Below, piece after piece: positions 13,301 through 23,600 of a DNA stretch of 64,000 nt (position 1 is its first letter; every line of letters begins with the position of its first letter). The notes under the pieces were generated by a model that was given only the letters and a program-made list of their open reading frames with translations, was not told the origin of the DNA and did no database searches. Origin of the DNA: Girardinichthys multiradiatus (lineage: Eukaryota > Chordata > Actinopteri > Cyprinodontiformes > Goodeidae); the NCBI RefSeq assembly GCF_021462225.1, contig NC_061811.1, positions 22,346,663 to 22,410,662 of the forward strand, written 5' to 3'. Position numbers and translations under genes: made by a program.

Positions 13301-13499
13301 TTTCCAACCTGGTTTTGCTTTTCTGTCTGTTCATGTGGATAATTTTCGGTCAATGTTTGAAATAAATGATGTTGGACCGCTTTCTGTATGAATTCACACA
13401 GGTAATGGATCACTTGCAACCCTGTGTTCTGTGACCCCATTAACAATAAGTATCTATATAAAAATGACTGAGTGAATATGAGTGTAAAAGAACGTTAGG

Positions 13500-13860
13500 A
13501 TCTCCATTTGTCTTCCTCTGAATGGTCTATCAGTAAACACCGGCTAATATCATCACAGAGCCGACAGTGATGGATGAAACTCATTCTCCTAAGATGGGAA
13601 CAGTATGCCTGATTGGCCTCTTCGATACAGAGGAGCACATTGGCCAAAAATGACACTTTAATGAGCTCTTCCCTGCGTTAAGTGCTGGCCGCCGGCCCCT
13701 CATCCCTAGCTGCTGCCTGGCTGACCCTGGGTCACGTCCCCCACTCCCTCCCACATATCCATCCCCTCCCGAATGAAGGCTGCTCACTTCATTGGCTGAC
13801 AGGCCAGACTGCCATGGAGACAGCTCATTAGTGGAATAATGAGAGCCACACGTTGTCTTG
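13500..13860. other. GC-balanced non-coding island, candidate conserved element
   Basis: Between AT-rich flanks, 13560-13850 has near-even base composition and motif-like cores: GAGCACATTGGCCAAAAATG near 13632, CACTTCATTGGCTGACAGG near 13786 and CTCATTAGTGGAATAATGAG near 13826. The last is an imperfect palindrome with two homeodomain-type ATTA/TAAT cores. No reading frame is coding-like. Confidence 0.35.
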
Positions 13861-14696
13861 TTATATCATCTCTGTATGTCTTATTTGTGGCTGGAGAAAG
13901 AACGTGAATGAAGTAGATGGTGATTAACTCGAGATTATGGTTTAGGGGGGTCTCCTGGCTTCAGAGGGTTTGGTGCTCGGCTCAAGTCCAGTTTAATGGA
14001 CCACAGTTCATTTGCACCCGCCAACTAATTGATTATTTGTTTAAGAAAGTTCCAGCTGCCATCAGTATTACAGACTCAGTTTTCCTTCAAATTTAGATTT
14101 GTGAATTCATTAAATTTCTGATGGAACAGCTGCTGAATAAGTGCTAGTATGGATCACAACCTCCTCTGGGATGAATCTAAAACAAGCTTTAATTTCTTTC
14201 CAGGCTTCCTTTTTATGTTTCTGAAAGCGTTCAATCTCACTCCCATATCTAATAAGAAGATGCACGAAGGATCGTGATGATTTTTTCTAGTTACAAAACA
14301 GAAACAGAAACAACATTTTACACTTTTAATCTACTTTCCTGCGCAGAGAGCTATCAGTATACATGCTGTTACTCTCATTGAACACTTGAGGGCGGTGTTG
14401 TCTGTGTGGTTTTGCTCTACTGTGGAAGAAATTATTTCTACGACCGTCATTTATAATTAAAGTTTCATTATTTCAACTATGTGAACAGATGTTTTAAAAA
14501 ATAAATATTGTATGTGTATTTTATTATCATGGTTTATATATATTTACTCTAAAAATAGATCTACATTTCTTTCATTCTCAACACAGAGTAGTGTTATCAT
14601 ATGTGTTGTGTGTGTCAGTGGCAGATTATAAAATATTTCAGAGAGACAAAAACTGTTATACTTAGCAATACATGTTGCAGTCCACAATTTCCCAAA

Positions 14697-15180
14697 ACTG
14701 TTGGGTCATTTTTCTAAGCTTATAGATTACCCTTCTTGAACTTGTTGAGTACTTTCCCTGACGTTTAAGGTTACTTTGCTGGAATCTTAATATTTACTTG
14801 CTGGTAATTTGAGATTGCTTTCTCAGACTTACATTTTAATTGTTGAAGTTAGAGTTAACATCTTCAAAATGTAAGGGTACTTTGTAAAACTTAAAGTTTA
14901 CTTTCATTAAATTAAAAGGTTACTTTTCAGAACCTATAAGATATTTTTCAGTAATTTGCATATTACTTTCCAGAACCTACAGTATGCTTTCTTTCAGATT
15001 ACAGGGTCCCTGGAAGTAATCTGCAAGTACCGTGTAACTTATGAGGAAGTTACGGGGTAACTAGCACATTACTTTTCTAAAATGTATAAGCTACCTTCTT
15101 AAAACTTAAGCTTACTTTACAGAACCGACAGGATACTGTCCCTCTAAGGATGTGACAGGGTACTTGCCCCTAATTTACAA
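14697..15180. repeat. Highly diverged minisatellite, left block
   Basis: Phrases close to TTACTTTCCAGAACCTACAG recur every 25-35 bases, for example near 14769, 14901, 14921, 14963, 15071 and 15110. Copies differ by many substitutions and small indels. The same motif resumes at 16082-16440. Confidence 0.7.
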
Positions 15181-15204
15181 GCAAAGCCAGCTCACCCTTT
15201 AGGG

Positions 15205-15398
15205 CAGTGGTCCTGCATGTTTTAGGTGTTTCTTTGCTGCCACCCATCTGACTTAGATAACTGGGTGATTACCAGGCTGCAGCAGCACCTGATGGCATGC
15301 AAAGGTCATGCAATCATTTGAATCAGGTGCACTGTAACAGAGACGCATTGAAAACATGCAGGACAAGGGGCCCTGAGGAATAGGGTTGGGAACCGCTG
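15205..15398. mobile_element. Small non-autonomous hAT element
   Basis: Begins CAGTGGTCCTGCATG and ends GGGTTGGGAACCGCTG, so the outer termini are inverted (CAGTGGT/CAGCGGT). It is flanked by 8-bp direct repeats CTTTAGGG (15197-15204) and CTTTAGGC (15399-15406), seven of eight bases identical. An 8-bp duplication is the hAT signature. The 194-bp length leaves no room for a transposase. Confidence 0.8.
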
Positions 15399-15406
15399 CT
15401 TTAGGC

Positions 15407-16081
15407 AATATAGGCAAATGCTAAGGACGCCGTGGCCTCCAGGGGGCGCCACATAATCGGGAAAAAAATTCACCCTCAATATAATTATATTAAAACTAGT
15501 TATTACTATTAACTCTAACATAACATATTAACGCTAACATAGGTTTAAATGTAAAGCGATACCTAATTAATGTTATTTTAGAAATTCTAGGAAAGTACAG
15601 CTTTAGCAGGAGAAGTGAGGTTGAGTATGTAGTGCATTGGTCATCACTCTAGTGGATGTAGTAATAAAAAGCACAAGTATGTAAAATGCCTTTTTTTTGT
15701 ACATAGTTTTGTATATAGTTGTATATAGGTATTTTCTATAGCTATGCATATAGTTATTTTATTTAGTTTTTGTATACTGTTATTGCACAGTCTAAATGTA
15801 GCTTATGTATAATGTCATAATGTGCAAACTGTGAGTTTATTTAAACTTTATGTTTAATGTTCATTGTTATATTTATAATTTACTACTTTTATTATTTATG
15901 CATAGAATTTTTATTTTGTGGTAATGGTATTTATATTGTTTTCCAGATTGGTTTGTGTTTTCTTTCTAATTTGTTAAACATGTGCATTGGGTAACATGCT
16001 ATCTTAGAAATTACATAGTGGTAAAAGCAATGCAATTCAATTTCTTTTGTAAGTGTCTCTAAATCACTAATGGATTCATTT
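15407..16081. other. AT-rich spacer inside the minisatellite region
   Basis: No gene or clear repeat. The piece 15407-15455, with GGCAAATGCTAAGG and AGGGGGCGCCAC, looks like part of another dispersed repeat. The rest is low-complexity T/A-rich DNA with TATATAG-type runs around 15700-15760. Confidence 0.4.
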
Positions 16082-16440
16082 ACAGGTTCCCTTCATGAAA
16101 CTTTAAAGATACTTTCCCAGAACTCACACACTATGGAATTTATGTAGGACTTAAATGCTACTTTTCAGAACTTACCTTACTGTCCTCGAATGTACAAGTT
16201 ACTTTCAGAAGGTTACAGGTTGGGCTACTCTCCTGGAACCTAAAGTTACTTTACAAAATTGGATGTTGCAGGTTATTTTTCAGAACTTTCCAGAACATAC
16301 CTATTTTCCAGAGACTACAGGTTATTCTAAAGACTGAACCATATTTTTGGGTGACTGGTAGCTTCTGAATATTACTGTTAACTTTCCAGAAAGTAACGTT
16401 TAAATTCCAGAAAGTAACCTCTTTTGTTCTGTGTGATGTA
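16082..16440. repeat. Highly diverged minisatellite, right block
   Basis: Continues the 14697-15180 array in the same orientation, with units such as ACTTTCCCAGAACTCAC, CTACTTTTCAGAACTTACC, ATTTTTCAGAACTTTCC and AACTTTCCAGAAAGTAAC. Confidence 0.7.
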
Positions 16441-16689
16441 TTGTGTATTGCTAAAAAATGTATTGTGTGCTTCCTGAACTGAGGATAAGGGTAAAAAAAA
16501 AAAAAAGTAAAACATCCTGAACCTCAAGCTATCCTCTATAAATTGGACACAATTTCAAAGGAACAGGTTCCTTCTTAGAAAGCTGTTATCCTGACATTAA
16601 AACAGACTGATGAGGTACAAACACCTGGAATCTATAATTGTATAAACCTAACAAATTCCAGCTAATGACGTAGTTTTAAACTGCACCAA

Positions 16690-16870
16690 AACGATGAAGT
16701 CATTAGCTTCGTCTCCGGGGCTTAGCGGAAGTTACGCAGCAAGCGCGCGCCTGGTATAGTCACGTCACGCGACACAGCAAAGAAGCCCAGCGAGAAAAGG
16801 AAAACAAAACAAAACACCAACAACAACTCAACAATTACCTTTTATCAGAAAGCAGCAGCAGTTGGCGGAC
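16690..16870 (+). promoter_or_regulatory. Putative BEND3 promoter and 5' leader
   Basis: A locally CpG-rich stretch (GCAAGCGCGCGCC near 16738) follows a long AT-rich region. It contains GTCACGTCACGCG near 16758, whose reverse strand carries TGACGTGA, one base from a CRE. The downstream leader is A/C-rich up to the ATG at 16871. There is no clear TATA box. The call rests on position and composition only. Confidence 0.45.
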
Positions 16871-17685
16871 ATGTCCGGCGCTTTGCTAACCCTCCTCGCT
16901 GATGACATGGAGTCGGAGAGGTTAGTTCCGTTGGTCACGCGCGTTTTACCGTTAATTCACCACGACTCCTCCACGCTAACGTCACCGTGTCATTAATGGT
17001 CACAAAGCACAGGTAATGGGGCTCAGTTGTAACTCTCACTGTAAGGAGTGAGTGTTAGCCTCGTCATCGGGGTGTAAAGCATCACATTCTGACTGTCTGG
17101 TTGTATTTATTTGTGTTCAAACGGTCCTGGGTGGAGGAATGAGGAAGTAGCTGGTTGTTGTTATGCTGTAGAAGAGAGAGATGAGATGACACGGACTGCA
17201 GGATCCTCCTATAATTTTCTGAGTGTTAAAGAAACAAATGGATGTCAGAACGACACAATCCTGAATCCGGTTCTGTTTATCCACCTGCTCCACATTTTGA
17301 CCGCTCACTCCATTGCAGAGGAAACAGCCCCAAACATAGATTGTATCAGGATGCCTCACTGTTGTCACCACACAGGAAACTCTCCACCTTTCTTCTCTGG
17401 GCAGATTGCGTTTAGGATGCCCCAAATTAGAAGAAAGATCAAGGAAATACAAATGTAACATATATGTCCCTGCCAAAACATTTAGACATGACTTGCTGCT
17501 TTAATCTTTGCATAGAGCTAACTTTAAACATTTATTCAAGGTTTTTGGAACCGGTGCAACTGTTCACATTCATTTTCTTCTTGGTAATATTTTCATTATT
17601 ATTTGCTCACCTGATTACTGTGGCTGTGTCACGTTATCCTGTAGTTTTTTGTGACTCGTTTGCGTTTGATTTTTCTAGGCTATGA
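16871..17685 (+). CDS. 18-codon upstream ORF spanning the first BEND3 intron
   Basis: The first ATG of the inferred leader exon (16871-16920) opens a frame that ends the exon in phase 2. If this exon is spliced at GT 16921 to the acceptor before 17679, the frame reads two more codons and stops at TGA 17683-17685. That TGA overlaps the BEND3 start codon (ATG 17682-17684) in an ATGA arrangement. The peptide is MSGALLTLLADDMESERL. The exon-1 donor GTTAGT and the acceptor TTTTTCTAG look usable. Whether this leader is transcribed as inferred is not shown by the sequence alone. Confidence 0.5.
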
Positions 17686-20600
17686 GTTCCTGGGAGCATG
17701 GAGAACACTCAAATGAAGCAATGCTTGAGAAAGGTACGTCACACCTTCTTATCTATAGTGTGGTGTAGCAGCAATAATTTATTTTGATCTTGCATTATTT
17801 ACAGAACATCAGCACATCCAGGATGTTAAAGAGGAAGAAGAAGATTTTGCTGTTTGTGAGCCATCTCACGCACATGAAAGAGGATCTCCCGAACCCTCAG
17901 AGGCCAATAAAAGGTCATCTGGAGAAGTCAGTCCTGAAACACATCAATCCACTAGTAACAAGAGAGCCAGAGTCTGCTCTGAGGTAAAGTAATCCTAGAT
18001 TATAAAAAACTGAACCAACCTCCTTTCTTTATATTTCGACTCACCATAAGCCAGACTTCATGTGTTAATGTTTTAATGATCAATAGTTTTCTAAGCACTC
18101 TGGTGGTCTTTCAGTGTTTTTTTAAAGCTTTCACTGCCTTTTTTGTTTTACTTATTTTCAACTTTCTTTCAAACACCCCTAAACTGTAGGAATTGATCTG
18201 TGTCATCAACACAAACAAAACCAACTAAGCAAAGAAACAATTTAAAACACGTGGGGAACGACAGTGACACCTGGAGAGGCGTGATCGGGAGGAATGGCCT
18301 CCCCGATCTGAATCTGAGTGGTGTTTTGTTATTGGACTTCTGTGCTAGTCACGGATTGTCCATAATGAACACCGTGTTCAAACATAAGGGTGTCCATCAG
18401 TGCACTTGGCACCAGGACACCCTAGGCAGGAGGTCGATGATCGACTTTGTTGTCGTATCATCAGACCTTCGGCCGCATGTTTTGGACACTCTGGTGAAGA
18501 GAGGGGCTGAGCTGTCCACTGATCATCACCTGGTGGTGAGTTTGATCCGCTGGAGGAGGAGAAAGCCGGACAGACTTGGCAGGCCCAAGCGCATAGTGAG
18601 GGTCTGCTGGGAACGCCTGGCGGAGCCCTCGGCCAGGGATGTATTCAACTCCCACCTCCGGGAGAGCTTCGACCAGATCCCGGGGGATGTTGGAGACATA
18701 GAGTCAGAGTGGACCATGTTCTCTGCATCTATTGTCGATGCTGCTGCCCATAGCTGCGGCCGTAAGGTCTGCGGTGCCTGTCGTGGCGGCAATCCCAGAA
18801 CCCGGTGGTGAACACCGGCAGTAAGGGATGCTGTTAAGCTGAAGAAGGAGTCCTATCGGCTGTGGTTGGCTTGTGGGACTCCTGAGGCGGCTGACGGGTA
18901 CCGTGAGGCCAAGCGTGCTGCGGCCCGGGCTGTGGTAGAGGCAAAAACTCGGGCCTGGGAAGAGTTCGGTGAGGCCATGGAGAAGGACTACCGGTTGGCC
19001 TCGAAGCGATTCTGGCAAACCGTCCGGCGCCTCAGGAGGGGGAAGCAGTGCTTTGCCAACACTGTTTATAGTGGGGGCGGGAGACTGCTGACCTCGACTG
19101 AGGACATTATCGGGCGGTGGAAGGAGTACTTCGAGGATCTCCTCAATCCTGCCATCACGCATTCCGTGGTGGAAACAGAGGCTGGGGACTCGGAGTTGGA
19201 CTCTTTCATCACCCAAGCTGAAGTCACCGAGGTGGTTAAAAAGCTCCGCGGTGGCAAGGCTTTGGGGGTGGATGAGATCCGCCCTGAGTACCTCAAGTCT
19301 CTGGATGTTGTAGGGCTGTCATGGTTGACACGCCTCTTCAACATTGCGTGGCGGTCGGGGACAGTGCCTCTGGACTGACAGACTGGGGTGGTGGTCCCCC
19401 TTTATAAGAAGGGGGACCGGAGGGTGTGTTCCAACTACAGGGGGATCACACTCCTCAGCCTCCCTGGTAAGGCCTACGCCAGGGTATTGGAGAGGAGAGT
19501 CCGACCGATAGTCGAACCTCGGCTTCAGGAGGAACAGTGTGGTTTTCGTCCCAGCCGTGGAACACTGGACCAGCTCTATACCCTCTACAGGGTGCTCGAG
19601 GGTTCATGGGAGTTTGCCCAACCGGTTCACATGTGTTTTGTGGACCTGGAGAAGGCATTCGACTGTGTCCCTCGTGATGCCCTGTGGGGGGTGCTCCAGG
19701 AGTATGGAATCGGGGGCCCTTTATTAGGGGCCATCCGGTCCCTGTACGAGCGGAGCAGGAGTTTGGTCCGCATTGCCGGCACTAAGTCGGACCTGTTCCC
19801 AGTGCATGTTGGACTCCGGCAGGGCTGCCCTTTGTCGCCGGTCCTGTTCATAACTTTTATGGACAGGATTTCTAGACGCAGCCAAGGGCCGGAGGGGGTC
19901 TGGTTTGGGGACCAGTGGATTTCGTCTCTTCTTTTTGCGGATGACGTGGTCCTGCTGGCCCCCTCTAGCCAAGACCTACAGCATACGCTGTGGCGGTTCG
20001 CAGCCGAGTGTGAAGCGGCTGGGATGAAGATCAGCTCCTCCAAGTCCGAGGCCATGGTACTCGACCGGAAAAGGGTGGCTTGTCCTCTTCAGGTTGGAGG
20101 GGAGTTCCTGCCTCAAGTGGAGGAGTTTAAGTATCTCGGGGTCTTGTTCACGAGTGAGGGAAGAATGGAGCGGGAGATCGACAGACGGATCGGTGCAGCT
20201 GCCACAGTAATGGGGGCGCTGTGCCGGTCCATTGTGGTGAAGAGAGAGCTGAGCCGAAAAGCAAAGCTCTCAATTTACTGGTCAGTCTACGTTCCTACCC
20301 TCACCTATGGCCATGAACTTTGGGTCATGACCGAAAGAACGAGATCACGGATACAAGCGGCTGAAATGAGCTTCCTCCGTAGGGTGGCCGGGCACTCCCT
20401 TAGAGATAGGGTGAGGAGCTCGGCCATCTGGGAGGGGCTCGGAGTAGAGCCGCTGCTCCTCCACATCGAGAGGAGCCAGTTGAGGTGGCTCGGGCATCTA
20501 TACCGGATGCCTCCTGGACGCCTTCCTCGGGAGGTGTTCCAGGCACGTCCCACCGGGAGGAGGCCCAGGGCCCAGGACACGCTGGAGGGACTATGTCTCT

Positions 20601-23600
20601 CGGCTGGCCTGGGAACGCCTTGGGCTCCCCCTGGAGGAACTGGAGGAGGTGTCTGGAGAGAGGGACGTCTGGGCGTCTCTGCTGAGTCTGCTGCCCCCGC
20701 GACCCGGTCCTGGATAAGCGGAAGACGACGAACGAACGAACAATTTAAAACAAGGAAAGAATAAAATTTAATTGCATCTGTAAAAAGTACCCATAATAAT
20801 ACAGGTGCACTGTCAAAAAACTAGAAAAATTCCCATCTTTCATTTTGGTGGGTAGTGTTTTAGCCACCTTTTTAAAAGAATGTGAACAAGTTAGATAAAA
20901 GAAGTGGGATAGCCAAAGACCTACCTACAGAAGAAACATGAACAAGATGTATTCAAATAACATACACTAAGTGGAATCCCTGACCTGGGTGCTAAGAGAT
21001 GCTTTGTTTCTCACTAGATCTAATGTATGCTGTATTTTCACATAACAGCTCTTGCTGGTGCTAAAATATATTTTGAAGTGCCATTAGTGGGGTTTTAGGT
21101 TACCGTCTAAAATAATGGGAGCAAAATGTGTTTATACAAAGGTTTAGTGGTGAAATGTTTTTTTAATGTAAAGTTTTTTGTATCCTAATTGTAATCTCAG
21201 TTCAATTCAATTCAAAGATACTTTATTGATCCCCGAGGGGAAATTAGACTTCCAGTACAACCCATCCAAACATACATCATGACACAAGACAAGGGAGATG
21301 GGTCACCAAGGCTTTGCTGCCCACTCACAGGCGCTGCCCTTACTAGATGAGAAAAGAGGCCACATTAGGTAAGTAGAGGGAAAAAAATCATATTTCACAC
21401 GTTATCATTAGCAGGATACAGTTTGAGATTGCAAAAAACCTCAGCACAAAGAAGCAACAAGTTTACAAAACAACATCATGCTGGGAACGGTGAAGGTGGT
21501 ATGAGGGGTGCATATGTTTATCTTGAGCATGTGTGTGTGTGCAAGTGAGTGTGTGCAAGTAAGTCCATGAAGCACTGTCACAGAGGCCATTGTCCTTGAT
21601 AGTTTGTTGGAATGTTCATCAACCGGCCACAAAGTTCTGAGCAGGTCCACAGATGTCCTCAGGGAAGGGAGGGGGCAGAGGGAGCAGAGCGTCATGTTTA
21701 CATAACTTCCAGGAGAGGCTGAAGATAGCCAGCCATCAAGGCCATGCAGGGGACCCAGATTCAGAAAAACAATAATTATTTGGGTTAGGCTGACTCTTAA
21801 TTTTCCGTCAACCTTGAGAGTCTCGCTGGTGCTTCTCAAAGGCAAATCCAAACAGCCAAATTCCTGGTCTTTCGCCAGATCCGAGCGAACAACTTTCTCC
21901 AAGATTTATACCATTTCACCCCTGAGTCCAGGAACCGCAACCTGCCTGCGATCCTGTATAAGGATCACATCCAGTCTGCGATTCAGCTCACGTAGCATCT
22001 CAGTCTGGGTGTTGATCTCCCTGAAGATCCCATCATACATGCCAGGCAGCCTCACAATTGTCAGAACAGCTGCTGACACTCAGAATTTCTCGATATGCCA
22101 GGTAACCGCTGACTCCAAAAAGCAGAAATCCTGATATCAAACATCCAATTATATACACATCTTCCACATCCTCGACTGACATTATCGACAAACACACAAT
22201 CCTCCACTTCTGCCAGGAGTCCATTGTATATCCAGAGAAAAACGTTCCGTCCGGACAAGTTGGGCTCTCCTTCACCTTGTCTTCTCCTCGAGAAAATTTG
22301 ATCAATTGCATTGAGAGACCAGCTGACCAAATCCCTAACTAAGAATTTGGAAGATATGCAAAAAGAGGCTCCAAAAAGAAGACAAGACACAGAGCTGAAG
22401 CAGGGCAGATATGGGAGGGGGTGGGAGACAGAGAAAAGCGTCCTCCTCCACCGAGAGCAGAAAGAAAGAAAGGTGTGTGTAATATCACAATCACAAATCA
22501 GTCATCCACCCATTCATACACACATTAACACGCTGACAGTGGTGAGCTACATTGTAGCTGCAGATGCCCTGGGGCTGACTGAGAGAAGTGAGGCTGCCAT
22601 ACGATCTGCGCCACCGTCATTTCAATGACACAACAATTGAGACAGCGTGGGTTTGAAACCGGCACTCCACCGGTTACAGGACGAACCCCTACCACCGCCA
22701 CCACTGTCACCCCAGTGGGGGTCTGAGTGTAAGGCTTACAAATTCTACATGCCAATAATACCTTTGGCTTGTTAGATTGATGTTCATGTCCCTCGATGCT
22801 TACATTTGACAAATGTTTTTAGTTAAAGAAATGTAAAAGCTCACTAATGGTATTGTGGTTATTGTGTTTGTAGGAAATGGGAGTAGTCTTTGTGATATTT
22901 AGCTACAGTATCACAAATTTATGTTTTTCTGATATTGTGCAGCCTTAGTAGGAAACCTTTAACTCCAGTGTTTTGTTTCAAGTATTGAGCCAGACCAATT
23001 TAAAAGACAACTAAAGTCTGTCTATATGTATGATCTCTGTATGTAATGAAAAGATATGCTTCTCTCCTTTATCACACAACCATGTGTTTTGTTGCCATTT
23101 ATTTGAAAGGTGTTTATTCTTTCTAGGTGAGGCAGTGTCTGACAGATGAGAGCCATCGACATGAGCCTCTTTTCCTCGCTGCGACTGGAGAAAAGACGCA
23201 CCGTATCCAGGAGAGATCCAGGCTTTCCTACAGGAAGCCTCTTTTCAGCATCTCCCACAGGATTTCAGACAAGAGAAACACACCCAGTCTGGATCAGCAG
23301 GCTAACCATGGTGGCTTGAGTCAGCTCAGCATCAGCAGCATCCTTTCCCAGAAGCTCCAAAGTCCAGAGCTCAACGGCCAAGCTAAGGTCTTCACCACCA
23401 CAGACTGTTCGGATCAGACCTCAGCAACAGAGTCCAACTTTTACCCACTCATTGAGAAAATGTTTTTTATCCTCAATACTCTAAACTCAAGCGTGACTCA
23501 GCTGCACAGTAAAGTGGACTTGTTAACCCTGGAAGTCATGCGGATAAAGAAGCAGATCAAACCTGCTGAGAGGACGGCAGACTTCCATCCTCCTCCTGAA

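Noticed and set aside
14697..16440. Array of short repeats considered as CRISPR
   Set aside because: Repeats are diverged and irregular, there is no invariant repeat with unique spacers, and the context is vertebrate.
17111..17476. Two long overlapping ORFs on opposite strands (115 and 119 codons) in BEND3 intron 1
   Set aside because: No recognisable motif, both lie within an intron, and neither has a splice or promoter context. Low stop density over a decayed repeat is the simpler reading.
18704..19216. 170-codon minus-strand ORF over the Rex3 copy
   Set aside because: Shadow of the GC-rich Rex3 coding region.
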